From assembly GCA_013398615.1 (NCBI GenBank), contig VZSR01002364.1, positions 1,376,176 through 1,440,175 of the forward strand: a stretch of 64,000 nt of DNA. Reading direction: 5' to 3'. The notes below the pieces were generated by a model. The model was not told the DNA's origin, ran no database searches, and was given only the letters and a program-made list of their open reading frames with translations. Shown piece by piece: positions 41,101 to 56,100 of the stretch; positions within the stretch are counted from its first letter, which is position 1, and every line of letters begins with the position of its first letter. Both the position numbers and the translations under genes were made by a program. The stretch is from Brachypodius melanocephalos (lineage: Eukaryota; Chordata; Aves; Passeriformes; Pycnonotidae).

Positions 41101-44100
41101 AAATGGGGCAAACAAACAGTAAATCTTCATTTATGGGGCTTTAGGTACTGGAAAGTATGATCTGATTTTGGAACCTATTTTAATTACTAAGAAAGAATGC
41201 CCCCTGTTGTTGCTTTGGACACCTTTCATTCTAGACCAATGACAGGTTGTGTCATCCACTGCTGAAATGGGTTTAATGCTTGTGTTTAAGCCATGTCAGC
41301 AGCAAGAAAAGGAGGTTGGTAGGAGAGCAGCAGAGATTTGACCCTTTATGTACCTGAATCATATTCTTTTGGAGATCAGCTTTCTTAGGAAAGACATGAT
41401 TGGCAAAGGATGGATGCATGGATGAATGGGGAAGGTTTTCCTCATTGCCGTTTCAAAAAACAGTGTATTACCTGTGTGTGCCTGAGGAGCTGTGGCATGC
41501 TGGGAGCTTGTGGAGCTGCAGAGTATTAGAGAGACCGGGGTTAGAGTGGCTCAGAGAACACTGAACCTCTGGCACTGAGCACCTGAAAAGTCATTCAGGG
41601 TTTGAGGTCTGACCCCGTTCCTGAAGGATGGATTTAATCCTCATGTGTTTCTGGTTCCCTTTCTGTCAACTCTCAGGACTCCAGTCAGCTTGCCTGGCTT
41701 TTACTTTGAAAGAGGAAATTCCCATTTATTCTGCTGTTTCTCAGGGAAGAGATCTGGTCCAACACAATAGCCCAGGAAATTTTCAAGCTGCTCTGAGAAA
41801 TAGAAGATCCAATGCAGGAGTCTGCAAGGAACCTGAGTAGGACAACTCACAAAGTCTTGTTCTAAGGTTTTTCTTTTTAACCTGCTTTAATTGCTATGTA
41901 GTTTCTGTTATTCTGTTTCATCCAGTTGTACTGTCATTCAGTTTTTCCAAGTATGAATATTCCCTTTTTCTTACAAAAAGAGGATTATAAAAAGATGCTG
42001 CACAAGTAGAGAGTACACACCTGCTGTGTTAAGGCCTTGCTGTCTTTGTGGTTACTTGGGAGAAACAGCTCCTCTTCCAAGGCAAGCATATCATGAGCAT
42101 CTCCTTTCAATTGGTTGTATTTTAACTATTAACTATGAAATCCTGATTTAAATATGAATAGAGGGGTTTTTTTTGCTGAAGTTAATTTTTTCTATTTGAT
42201 TTTGGGTCCTTGCTCATTTTCTAAGGCAGCTGCTTAGGCTTATGCAATAATAGATAATGCTGACTGAACCTCCTGTGTTTGTTTGCATTATGCTTTTGTT
42301 TCATTCTGCAGCTCCAAACGATAGGTTGCAGTAAGTGTTCAATTTCCTGATGAGGCTTAAAAGAACTTTGGCTCTCCAATGCATCAGCACACGACTCCTG
42401 TTTTACCATGATAAGAAAGTATTTGCCTTTAGGGAAAAGGAAAATGATTGAATGCATGTGTTTTACATTACTTGAACCATGGTCATTTTACTGAAACAGG
42501 CCAAGACATTAACAAGGGTTTGGCCACAAGGGAATTAAGAGTCAGCCGTGTATCTTATATCCTAGTCAGATGCACTTTATTTTAGCAAAATGAATTCAGA
42601 GAAGAAAATACCACTTTAGCATTTACATTGCGGTCAGAAGTAATGAAGAATGAGATGCGGTTATACCAAATTCAGTGCCATTATTCATATAGATTTGAAT
42701 TTAAATCAAAGGCATGTAAAATTTATATGTAAAAGTCTGTTCTTTGTATAATATTTATTGTATTATAATTCCTGGATAATTATTTTAGCCTCCATTTAGA
42801 ATTTGTGCCATTTTCAGACCTTAGATCCACACCCCTTCCGTAGTTGTCTGGCCACACTCCTCCTTATTCTAAAATTTTGGGTTTTATCTCTGCGGTGTCC
42901 CCTGGACTGTGTCTGTTGCTTATCAGTCTTTGAGAATCCATGTGTCACTCTGCTCCCTGAAAGGTTGGGAAGCCACTTGGTTGGCAGTTTGGATGTTAAT
43001 CTTGATGTTGTAGGATGATCCTCTATGCTGTATCAGAGAAAGGGTCATCCATCCACTTCCTTTCAAACAGCAGCTGCAGTGATGTCCTCTTTCACAGCAC
43101 GAGGTAAGGGGCAGGCGCTGGACCATTTGCTAATATTTTGTAAGAAGTGATTCTGTGAAGGGATGAGAATTGTTTGCAGCAGTACTTCATAACCAAGCTG
43201 CTTCCATCAACTAAACCATGCCCATGAACAGGACATGGAAAATTCAGGAGTCTTCCTACCAAAAAAAGAATGGCACAATTCACAGTGCCTTATTGTTTAA
43301 AGCACTATGATAAAAATGAATCTTCAAGAGATGCAATTCAATCTTTCTCCTGAAGCTGGTAGGCCACTAGTAGTTTATCATAGAATCATTTATGTTGAAA
43401 AAGACCCTGAAGATCATTGAGTCCAACGATTAACCCAGCACTGCCAAGTCTGCTGTTAATTGGAAATGGTTGCCTCATTGTTTAGAGAATGGTCCTGCAG
43501 ACTCTTGGAGGTTGCTCTGGGAGTCTCCATGCAGAACACAACCACTGCAGCTTGAGCCAGCTCTGTGTTCCTGGGCATCTCTCAGCTTAAGCCCTTGGCC
43601 AAGCCCTGTTTCTTCCTGGATGCTGGTGAGACACATGGAGATAATGTGTTTTAAAAGCTGAAATGCTTGCAGTCTGCATGTTTATGTTCATTAACTGCAC
43701 AGAGCAGAGCCTTTGGCTGTTCATATCAGTCTGTGCTGATACTTGCATCTCTGTATGGGTCTGTTGGTAGCTTTCCTGTAAAATTTGAGTAGTTCTAATG
43801 AAAGACCTTATGAGACCACATGTCTTGGGATGTTTCCTCATATGTGCCCAGAGTTCCACACTTATCTAAAAGAGAAACTGTTTAAAGCTCCAGCCAGGCT
43901 TTGTGGTGGTAGATTTTTGGAGTTTCTAAGGCCTGTCGTTTTCCCTGTGCTGTCAGGGTTTCCTGGCGGGGACACAGGAACTTTAGGCCTCATGAAACAT
44001 GCGGCATTAACCTGTGAAATCAAGATTTTCACTGCAACATAAGCTGTCACCCAGGAAAACAGTGTACAATGCATTTGTGAAATGTATGAAAAGAAGTTCA

Positions 44101-47100
44101 GGAATTCAGTTAATTAACCACATCAGTTTCTTAACGTGATCAATTTTAATTAAACTGAATTTTAATAGAGATCTGTGTAGTCTGTAGAGAGCAATTGCTA
44201 ATTCTACAAAGCATGTGCTGCTTTTCACTTCAGATTTGCTCCCATCTAATTAATATGGATAGGGCATTAAGCCTTTTTGGACTCTGGTGGTTTTCATTTC
44301 ATGACTATTAATGATTTTAATGAACTAGACTAATTCAGTAGTTTTCATCCTAGTGTTTCAGAGCTTTGTTCATCACAAATTTCAGGTTTATAATTGGTTT
44401 CCAGGTCTTAACAGTGGTCATTGATCAGCTTCAGCAGTTTCTTTTACAACCCACTAGGAACATAAGAAAAGGTTTTAACTCTTTGTTAGCAGAAGGGCAC
44501 ATCAAAACTGCCTCACTATCAGAGAAAGATGATGGGATCTGGGAGTTCACTGAACATTTTGTGTCTAAAAGCAAGTTGTGTAGAAATGTTGTCATTTGAG
44601 ATGCAAAATGAATCTGAACATATCATTATGTCACACAGTTTACAAGATAGAGGACCCGATTCTGGACTGTTCCTCATGGCAGATATTATACCCGTACAGA
44701 ACCATCTTAGAGCACATCTGTTCTAACCTTTGTGATATACGTGTGGCTGTGAAAAGTGTGGAGGCTGCCTGTTCATTCAAAACTTAATCAAAAGACCTTT
44801 TCAACTTTTTTGGTACCTTATTTGTTTAGCTCAGAAACAGTCAGAGATTCACCTCTCTGGAACAAAGTGTCCTTCTCTCAGTAAATGCCTTTTGTGTGCT
44901 GTGTACTACTAACAGCAAACACCTTATTTCTGTAGGACTTAACTCTGCCGTTGACAGAAATAAAAATGCATATATGTTACTTTTGCCTTTAAAAATAAAA
45001 TTTTCAGTAGGATTTGAGCAAAATAGCTCGTACTTAAACAAATTTTATTGATTCCTACACAAAACATTTCTGCTGGGAGTTCTCATTCAACAAGCAAAGC
45101 ATCTGTTTTTCTTCATTCTTTTGGCTACCTGCACTGCCTTTGTGGCCCTTGGAAACTTTAGGACAACCAGTTCTGAGGAAGCAAATAATATCAGGGCTCA
45201 GTTTTGAGGTAGCTGGTCCCCTTACACTTGGGAATTTTTTTAAAAATTGCAATTTTGTTTTAGATCCAACACTTCACCAGCTACACGGAATGTTTTGCTG
45301 TTGCTGCAGACACTGTGCTGAGCCATGGAAATAAGAAGCAGCCACGTGTCCTGGTGTCATGGTGATGGTATTGATGTTTTGTTTTTTGAACATCTTGATC
45401 CCTGCCCAAGACCGAGTGTAGAAGGCAGGAGAATATGGTTAGATTGCTACAATGTGTGCTCAGCAATCACCTGGCCATGTGCAGGGCACTGACTTTCCCT
45501 CAAATAAGTCAGGCAGAAATTGTGCTCTACAAGTCTCTTGTGCATTTGCATGCCAACATTTTAATTTCTTTTTCTCATGGACCATGCACATTTGGAGTCA
45601 GTGAAGATGAAACATTTCCCACCAGCAATTTCCTAAGGTTTATATACATTTCTAGTCTTCAATAATGTGATTTCTAAGTGTTAATGACAGCTTGGAATAA
45701 CTGGCAGAGATAAATACTGGCAACATGGAGAAAAAAAGTATATATCTTTTCCAGAGGCAGATCAGATGCCCCAAATATGAATCTGCAGTAAAGCCTACAC
45801 CTAGGAGGCCATGAATTAAGGCTGATAAGTAATGTGTGGTAGGGGTTTTTGAATTCTCATTCAAATTCTACCAGAAGAAATAATAGCAACATTGATGTAA
45901 TACTAGAGGTATATTTTGTATGCTTAGTGCGGAATGGAACTGGATTTGTGCTGCTTCATCATTCTGGGTTGGTACCATTTGCCCATCATCTACCACTGCA
46001 CATTGGATAATTGTGTTCAAGTCCTGAATGGATAAGAGCAAGTTACAAGAGAGAAAGGCTTATTATATTCAGAAGATTAAACAATGATCGTAACTATTCC
46101 TGCTGGTCCTATAATCTCTGCAGGCATTAGCATAGGGTTCCCATTCCTTCAGAAAGTCACTTTGCTCTCTGACAGAAGGATCTCTTTCTTACTGTTGCCA
46201 GCTGTAATCTCTGTGCTTGTACCTCAGATGAGAAGATTCTTATCCAACTGCACTGTGGTTTGGAAATATCTGTTTCAGCACTGATGTGTGCGACTCTATC
46301 AGCTGCAGTAAAGATCAATTATGCTTTCCAACTGTTAACCCTGCTTCAGTCTTTGACAGGATCTGGTTTTTAGCTGCCCTCAGACTGTGTCACTTTTTAA
46401 AAATATGACAAGAATATAATGTATGGATGTATAAGACCAAATTGTCGGATTGTTAAGCAATAATGGTGAAAAAAATGCTAATGACTTTCATTATTCTCTG
46501 AAACAATGCTTTTTTAAAAACTTGTTTTATTCATTCACCCAGCACTTCTAGCATTTTTAAACATTTCTAAATCAGTGCTGTCACAATTAGAGCCAAGAAA
46601 CTTGCAAGTAGTAGGTTCTAGTGAGTAAGGTAGTGAAAGATGGTGAATGACATTTGACATTTAATGGCTCAGTATTTTCACTGAAAAATGAACAGAAATT
46701 CTCATTTTATTTACTTGCTCTTTGTGAAGTTTGAGCTTATCTGAAGCCCAGCAATCTTCTGTTATAAAATGCTGAGACGATTTTTGAAGGTGAGGGGGAG
46801 TTTTGCCCATAGGCTTATTAAATTTCAAAAAAGTGGAGTTATCCTTGAGTGTGTCTTGTATCCTTTCTACTGTGTCTTGGATAGATTTGAAGACCACTGT
46901 AAAAATGCATAAGAAAATCCTTCTGCACAAAATTAGCAAAGTGGAAAGCTTCCAGCTCTTGGTCTCTTTCCCTGTATCTCTCTGTCTGCCTTTCAGGACA
47001 GACTCCTGGGAGGTGAGGAGCATTCTGACTTCATGATGACCTGCAGCAAGATTTGCACAACACTCTGTGTGTGTGTGTGCCTCAGGCAGGATTTATTCAT

Positions 47101-50100
47101 TCCATGTCATTTTCAGTGTGCTGCAATGATTCTGTAAAGCCAGGAATCATTCTAAATGGAAGGATTAAGAGCTGGGTTTACAGCTGTAAGAAATACAGAC
47201 ATGAAACCATGGTTTATAATCTATTCATTCCCTTTTGGTGATGAGTGTAAATGTTAATGTGCTGACATAAAACACATTGACACTGAAGCACCACTGTTAA
47301 AGATACTGTATAGGTAAATTTTCAATCTTATAGTGTGGGCCACAAGAATTGACAGAAAGGTGTTTCAGAGAGTGTGTAAATAAGGACAGGTATAGCCTTA
47401 TTAGAAAGAGTTTTAACCATTATGATTGGTTGGCTGTTCCCAAGTCAATAGACCAAAATTTTGTTAAAAAAACAGATTCCAATTTTCTTCAATTAAGTCA
47501 GAAGTGCCTCTTTCAGTTTTTCAGTTTGATATAATGGAAGTGCTACTGAACACGGTAGAACAAAAGGAACAGCATGATGGGGACATACAGAAAATATTTT
47601 ATTAAAATTCAACAAACTGTAATCTGCTATATTTAAGGACTTGGCATTGGGATCAGAGGGGAGAAAAATGTTAAAAATAATACCAGAAATTGACAGAACT
47701 ATGTTATATCTAATATCTATATGTAGATATAGATATAAAATATATTGCAGATAGCTAATACGGTTCTGAAAATGGTGTTGCTGCAACAGAAAAAGAGCTG
47801 TGATTTAGAAATGGTCACGTTGGAAATGTCTAGATTCCAGTTTTCCTTTTTCTTTTATCATTGCAGTCAGCATAGTCACAAAAAGTAGCTCTCATGATGT
47901 CATAAACTTTACTGAAAAAAGCAGTGTCTTTCTTGAATTATTTATTTTACATAAAACATTTATAAAGTGCCACTAGACAACATGGAAGAGCAGTATTGTA
48001 AAATCAATAAGCATTAAAATCAGAATGAATTTGGGCACTTCATATATTTTGTGGGATTATTCTTCAATTATGCCTAATATGTGATTTCAAACCACCTTTG
48101 TTGCAACCCTTGATCCCATGGCCACTCTGGGGAGGCTCCCAGTATTTGAACAATGCTGCAGGACTGTCCTCAGTTAGCTCCCAGCTACTTCCAAGGGACT
48201 GTTTCCCATTTGGGAGCTGCATGCCAAGGTTTCTGCTGGCTTTCCTGTGCTCCCCTCTCCACCTCCACTGCCTTTCCCGTGCTGTTGGGCACTGGTATTC
48301 CTGCAGAAGCTGGAAATGTAGCACAGGCTTGGCTGACCTGGCCCATAGAGCACTGTCCCCATGGTTGGCTATGCCCCAGCTGCTGCTATAGCAGAGTGTA
48401 GGTCCCATAAACTCCCTTGGAGCAGCAGAGTAAGGACCAAGGGAATGACCTATTGCAATGAGCAGTGATTGCTGATGTCAAGTTTGGAAAGATGATAAAA
48501 TTCTCAATGTAAGAAATGAACAGCAGCTAAGGAGTTCAGATAATGTGGAAACGAGATTACATAGTTTTTGTTCTGACAGGATAAATCAAATACGTTTGCA
48601 ATTATCTGAACTAATGACATCACAAATATGGGCTTTCTATCAAATAGCATGGTGCATATAGTGCTCATAAATGGCATCACTGTTGAACAGCTGAGAATCT
48701 GTGTATATGAGACAGAGGCACTGGATGTGAAATACACAGTTTGGCAAGTGAAACGAGATCATTGTGTTACACATACAAAAGCTCTACAGTGTCCCCTCTG
48801 GTGTCACAGTTCTGTCATTTTTCAAATTGCTGAGTGGTAGTTTTGCTATGAGGTGGTGCCAGTACAGCCAAATGCCTCTTGGAGAGTTCTGTCTCTTCAT
48901 ACAGTTCTCAGGTGCATCTCTTCAGTTCAACCTCTGGCGAGATTCATGCCCTGGTGAGGTTTTTGTGCCACTAGCTCTTGCTGTGTGCAGTGTTCCTCAT
49001 CTGCTCTGTCACTGGTTTGTTTCAGGGTGATGTCTCTGTGTTTCCTCACTCAGTGCAGCAGAGTTCCCCAGAGGCACTATTGGGGAATGCCTGGTGATAA
49101 GCTGTCAATAGGCTTCCCAATAATAACCTGGCCCAAATAATAACCTTTCCAGTAATACCCTGACAGATGCTGTGTGCTCTGGTGTGATTTCTTGGAATGT
49201 GATTTGTTGGTGGGATATAATAGTTCCCTTCTACTTTCTAGACTATCAGCCAGCAGATGGACTTCATACTTGTACCTCTTCTTCTTGGTAATCCTGCTGG
49301 CTCCAGATTGCAATCACAATTAAGCATCTAACAATAACTTCTTTATTAGAGTCTTCGGGTTGCTTCCCAAGGGCAAAAAGTACTTGTAAAAAACTTACTT
49401 TCCTTTGGAACAAATCTAAACAATTTATTGTCTCATCTCAATGAAGAGGAAAATTTGAGCAAATCATATGAGCACAAAAAGGAGACTGCTGCTTCACTAC
49501 TTTTCCCATATAAATTTGAACTTGGATCTTTCAGAAAATTGACTGTAAGACTAGGCAACAGATTCATTTTCTTTCTGATGATGGAGGTTTTATTTTGGTT
49601 TGGTTTTGTCTTACTAAATATTTATATATTTTGTTCTAACTGAGGGAGTATCAAGGGCAGAAACTGAGAGCACATAGGCAGAGGCTGGGTGTGTGTTTCA
49701 TTTGTGGAGTAAAAAATGAAGACTCAGATTTCCCTAAGCAGAGAAATATGTTGAATCTGGCCTTGCACTGCTGTTACTGGAAAATGCTGATTTTAACTGA
49801 CAAGTAGAATATTCACCTTCAAAAATGATTTTTCCCTCTCTAAGACTATTTTGGTGGATTTCTCACAAATTTCCTATTAGTTTTGGCCATGAAGTCTTGG
49901 ATAGCCCAAATTAAACCTTCTGGTAAATTACTTTGATAATGATTTTAATTTTGCATGTGTGTCCTTGCTTGGGTTTTGTTGTTATGATGTTGGTTTTCAA
50001 AGAGCATTGTCTGCATGACAGTCCTTTTCAGCAACAGGCAAAAATATGGGATTAATGTGATGTTTTGCCAAATTTTGCAGTTTATGAGTGTATGAAGGCT

Positions 50101-53100
50101 CAACATAAAAATTTTTAATTGTACATAGGTGTTTGCTTTTAGAATTGCAAGACTTTTTCTCCCCTTCTTGGAAAGTCATGGGTATTACTGGTTTGTGTCA
50201 AGCATTCTGGGCTAGGTGGGACCCAAAACTGGTACCTGAATTTGTGTGTGTGAAGAAAACAAACAAAAAAAAATTAAAAAGAAACACAAACCTGCAAAAA
50301 ACAAATTAGAAAAACCTAACCTAAATCCCAGATTTCCTCTTTTTTTTAAAGATAGCTCTTTTCTTTTTAGAGTTTCTGTCTTGTATTCTGATTGCTGTGA
50401 TATTTCTAGACACATTAACCTGTCATGTGAAGGTGAAAAGTAGTATTAATTTTTAGAGCTAACTGAACAGCTATTTGTTATTTTAGAATATTTCCTCTAA
50501 ATAATGTCTTGTTATTTTTAGAAATTTGTTCTTTCCCAGGTTCTCTGGTTTAGTTATAGCCTGCTGACTGGTTGCAAGGAAAATACTTCAAAATTTACAG
50601 AAATAATAGCTAGAATAAGAAAACCAATTTGTGGACTCTGCAGAATTTATTGTCTGAATTTGGTTTGAGTGTTGTTGATTTTTAAAAATTGTTATTTTTA
50701 AACTAAGCATGTCTGTTTTCTGAAATGAATACACAGTATAGCATTATTATCCAATTAAAAGAACCATCTGGCTAAATGTTAAATATAAATGTGCTGGTTA
50801 ATCAGTGGAACTGGTGTTCTCCTGAAAGCCCCAGCATGTTTCATATACCACTATTCTCACTTTTGCTCGCAGTACTCGGACCAGGACACAAGGAATGGTT
50901 TTTGTCCAGGCTTTAAGGCAGCACTCTACAATCCAGGAACTCAGCCTGTGATACCTCCTCACTGCTAGTTGTCCTTCTTTATCACTGCTGAGCAAAGTGT
51001 GGGAGTGCAAAAGGGGATGACAAGACAGTGGCACCAGGCAAGGTCACCTGCAGCTCACCTTTCGCTGCTGAGCAGGCTCCTGCTCCTCACTAAATTCTGA
51101 TGAGTTCACTCCTCCAAGAGTGGGTGGCCATGGCAAAGACAAGATTTGCTTGCTTACTTTTGGTAGTGGAATAAAGGTGATGCTTTGTGCCTAAAAATAC
51201 ACAGAACCAGTGAATTCTGTCTTGGAAAGCATTTTATGTTTAGTCTCAAGGTGGCAAAATCTGATTTTGCTTGTGCTGTGTGGATTCCAACCACATGATG
51301 ATGCTTTAGATTTAAATTTAGTGACTTACGGGGAATGTGGAGGTGATAACTTTGAAAGAAGTGATCACAAGTGATTCAGTTTAAATTACGTGGAAGAAGG
51401 TGCATGAACATCAAAGTAATGTCAGAAGGGAAGAATTTAGAAATGTATCAGTTAAGGATGGATCAATGAAATTAAGTGCTCTGAAGACTTTAGGGAATTG
51501 AGTTCATGGAATTGAAAAGCTCTGGAACTTCAGTTAAAAAAAAATCCAATGAAATGGGCAGTCAAATACCTAATTACAGAGCATCAGACAGAGTTATAAC
51601 AGAGATCATTTAGGGCCAAAATTAAGGGATGCAACCCATAAACAATCATGTTCCTTGCGTACCCCAAAACAATAATTAAGCTAATGCAGATCTGGTGGGA
51701 GAACAAATAGGCATAATTTTGCATTGAATAAATTCAGGTTGAAAACTAGTTATTGAGAATCTGGCACAGCTCTCAGAAAGAAGCATCAGGAGACAGAAGA
51801 CCTAAGTGGAACCAAAGTGGAGCCCAATGTTCTCTTCAAAAGTCTTACCTAAAAAAAGGGTGTAAGCTGAGGATATAAACCAGATATAAACTGTAAGCTG
51901 CCTCTGGTATTTTTCTGCACAATTCTGTATCATGCAGCGTAGGTTTGCCCTTGAAAAGTGTTTGCTCCAAACCTGCTGTACCTTTTCAAGACTCCCATTG
52001 ACTATAGTTAGGTTTTGAATTCTGTCCCAAAGCAGCAAGTGGGGTTTAATTTTCCTGGCTTCTATTAAAGGAGTTCCTTATGTTCCACTTCTTGCATGAT
52101 AAAGCCTGAGAGAAAGCAAAGTCTGATTACCAGTATTTTACAGGTATTGGTTGAAGCTAGGAACACAATGTGACAACCAGGATCAAACTCGCTGGAGGCT
52201 GTGTGTGTGTGTGTAGGAGTGACAGGGAAAGGGGGACCTGGAGTCCTACCTTCCCTGGTGCCTCACTCGATTCCTCTGAGGGTGCAAGAAACTATACCTC
52301 TGACTTTTGTTACACTTCTCTAAGAACTTACATTAAATGAATAGTATTATAAAGGTGTGCAGGTTATTTTATGGGAAAATAGGATAAGTCTAGAAGTGCA
52401 TAGTCCTGTGTTGGGGTATTTTTATTTCAAAACCGGCTTCATGCTAAAAAAAAAAAATCCATCACAATAAGTAGGAAGAGTCATTGGTTTAAATGAAATA
52501 ATTTGTTTAGTTGATGCATAGAAATACCTGGAGTCCCAGTACCTAGAAAATCAACGTAATAGCTCAGCACCCCTTCATGTTTTATATTTTGGGAACCCAA
52601 GGGGTGTATATTTTTCAAGCACTTGAAATCAATAGTAGCTAAACTGCTATAGACCATATAACATAGAAAACAGAAAGAAAATATTGTCTGCTGTAGTACC
52701 CAAAATATTTTAGTGAGGTATATGAGAACTTTAAAATTTGCTGTAAGGGCTGTGTAGCTAAACACTTTTTAAATGTGCTGCTTAATTTTTCTTTGCATTG
52801 TAATTCATTGTTGGCCTTTTCTGCAATGAACTGTTGGGATTAACCAATAAATCAGCAGAAAAGGCATGCCAATTTCCTCAACAGTTGACAAATTACAATG
52901 TGGGCAAAGTACTGTATGTATTATTTGGGATTTTAAATTTTATTTCATGAGGAGAGCTAACATTCAGATGCCCCAAACTCATGCTGGGTTTGTTTTGTTT
53001 GTTTGTTTGTTGTGTTTTTGTTTTTGGGGTTTTTTCTTTGTTAATATTGCATTTAATTATGTTCCACTTTTTCTCAAGTAGCATTTGTAAATGTGTTACT

Positions 53101-56100
53101 AATAGCCATTATCAATATTAAAGTAATACAAGTAATACGTTGGTGGATATTTATTTAAACATAGTATTATTTGGGAAGAGAAGATTTGTAATTAAAAGGC
53201 TTTTCTTCCTAGAACTTCATTTTAATAGAAGACCTTTGAATTGGGTGTATTTTTTTCAGAATATATAAAGCAAAATTTTGGGTTTGGATAATGTAGTTCT
53301 GAATTATTTAAATACTTGCATTCTGGTTTCCACACATTCATTATTTCCTAGTTCCCTGGGATTGTAGCCGTGCAGTCAAACTAGGCAAGGTATCTGCTGT
53401 GCACAAATCCTGTATCTGTATTTACAAATAGGTATTTAGCAGGCCATTTGTAAGTAGCACTTGATATGTGTGAGAAATAGTGATAAATAGTCATGCAAAT
53501 TAGCCACTTAATTGTGCATTACCTTGGATTTCTTAATTCTTAACTCTCATTGCCTGCAAAATTAAACAATAAATACAATCCTGCTCCTCAGGATTGTGGG
53601 CTGTTTCGTCTTTATCTTAACAAACCTATTGTTTAAGGCAAGCTTTTGTTAAGTGCTCAAAAAGTGTGAGTGCAGAGAAAATGTTCCTGACCTTGGCCAT
53701 GTAGTACAGCTCTTGGAATTGTATTAGCTTTTATACTGCATGATGTATGAGCAGCCTTCTGAGGAGGCGGGAGTACGACGCTGAAAAATAACCATTCGTG
53801 GGACCCATTCAATGTTTGAGCTTAGGCGCATCAGAAAGGTGACAATGCTGGAGTGCATTGCAACATTTCGGGACTTCTCAGAGCTCCAAAGCTGCAGGCT
53901 CTACCTGGGGAGCTTCTCTGGGGCGCAGCGAAATCCCTGCACAGCAGCTGCCTTGTAGGTGCCATGGAGATTCTCCTTCCCTGAGCAATGCCCGCAGTGG
54001 GGAGGCGGCTCGTGTGAGCTGAGGGGTGCCAGGTCAGTAGAAATGAGGCACAGCAGAGAAAATGCCCCGGGGCCACAGCCTTGAGCCCAGCTGCTCCTGG
54101 TGCACAGCCTGCAGCTGCCCCCTGGGTGGGCACAATTCTGAGTGTGGCAGTCAGGTCATATCACGGGAAAGGTCCATGTCCCAGGCCAGGGGTGCTGCAG
54201 TGACTCCAAACCAAGTGACAAGAGTGGCTCAGCCGTGTCCGAGCAGGATCAGGCGCTGGAATGGAGTTGGCGCTGTGTGATGACTCACACAGTCTCCCGG
54301 TACCTGTGGAGGGACCCGCACAGTCGGACGAGGAAGAACATGGCTGCATCTTCCTCCCAGTTGCTGTGCACAGAGAGGCTGACTCTGCCCCGTCTGTTTT
54401 TCAAATCCTTTTGCCTGTGTGGGGGACAACAGCAACTTTCTAAGGCTCTGTGGCAATGGAGGGAGCTCATCTTTTCCAGAGCCAGGGTACTGGTCCCACT
54501 CTGCCATCAGGGCAGCCCCTCCATCACTCCCTGCTGCCTTAGCACACCTGGGGAGGGATGAGGCGCTGCTTTGGGAACACTGTGCCTCTTGTAGATGTCT
54601 TTTGCTAAAAATTATTTGATCTTCAAGTCAGATTTCAGTCAAAAATAGTGTAATTTCTCTGTGATGGTGTGTTCAAGTCTTAGCCTTCTTCTGGGCAAGG
54701 AATGTTCTGGGAAGGACAAAGGCCCTGTGGGAGCCAAAGGCCCTGTGGAAGACAGAGCCATGGGGAAGTACTTATAGCAGCCTTTTACATGCTAAAACCT
54801 ATTTTCTCTTTACTCATTTAAAACCCTTTAGAGAACATGGCTAGGTAGATATTATTTTGAAACTATATGTTTATTTATCTGTGACAAATATGCTCTGGAT
54901 TTAAAACCAAACTGCACTTCCTCCTACTTAGAGGGGTATTTTTACTTGGTGCCTAAAAAAGCTGGCTCCAAGTAAAAATACACCCCCTACGTAGGAGAAA
55001 GTGTAGCTAATGAAAGCTTTATTGGTGTTAGAGTGTGTTTGTGAGAAGGTGACTGGTTTGCTTCTGAAGCTACAAGACTTGGCAGCAAGATGTTTGTGGA
55101 CACGCTCATGTGGATATCAAACAAATTATTGGGTTATGAAGATATCTGCCATACTGGCATTAATTATAGCTGTGGGTAGGACAGTGTGAATTAACAGCGC
55201 TTTGGCTTCACATCCAAACGGCAAATGATCAGCTAAACTCTGTTGTAAGGAGCTTGAGCTGTATTTCTATATCAACATCAGGATGTTGGAAACTTGTCTG
55301 GATATGTCTGTGACACCTTTTTAAGTTGGCTTGCATATGTAGTCTGAGAAGCAGGATAGCACCAATCAAGCTTTATATTATAACCTCTGCAACTAAACCC
55401 TGTAAGGCTCAGAGATGTCATTTTACAGTTCATAGCTGTTGGAAGCTGGGCTGCTCGAGTTGCTGCCAGGCTGGACCGCTCACAGATCCCCCTGTGCTCA
55501 CACAGATTTTGGTGGTGCTGCTCTTCCAGGGAGCATGGCACTGGTTATCCGCCGCCTCCAGGCAGCCAAGAGGACAAAGACTTCTCTCTTTGGGGTGGAG
55601 AGAAGAGAGACTGCTCTGCCAGCCCTGCCAGCACAGCCTCAGGCTTGGGAAACTTCCTCCACCACTTTTGCCCTGCCATTGAATTCAAGGCTTATAAAAA
55701 TGTTTTATTTCTTCTAATATGAGAGTATTTCAGCTAACGGTTTCTTTTTGGTTTTCCCCAATGTTTCAAAATCAAGCCTCAGAAAACTGTTAGAGAGGGA
55801 AAAGGAAGATTTCCTTTCTGTGTGTATTTGTTTCTGTAGGCACTCTACATCCTTCAAAACAGAAATATTATCTACCTGTCTTAAGGAGATTTTAAGGGAG
55901 AGCATGACAAATTAGTATTTAAATAGATATTGCGAAAAAATGCTTTTTTTACTTTTTTGGTGTCAATTTACAGCTATTTCTGAAATCACTATTTTGGCAA
56001 CACTTCTTTCTTCTGTAAACAAAAAGAAAGCATCACCTCAAGAAAATATAGGAATCTGCAATAGACATCTTTCTCTTTTGCACCACAAGTAATACACAAT

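Noticed and set aside
47690..47745. TATCTATATGTAGATATAGATA stretch as a significant palindrome
   Set aside because: A short AT-rich simple repeat of low information; such symmetry is expected by chance.
54110..54126. GCTGCCCCCTGGGTGGG as a second CTCF site
   Set aside because: It needs a one-base insertion to fit the consensus, and the block is GC-rich, so a chance match is likely.
53831..54561. Overlapping open frames on both strands (up to about 139 codons) in the GC-rich block
   Set aside because: Frames on both strands are open at once, as GC-rich, stop-poor DNA produces. No motif, splice pattern or start context supports one of them.
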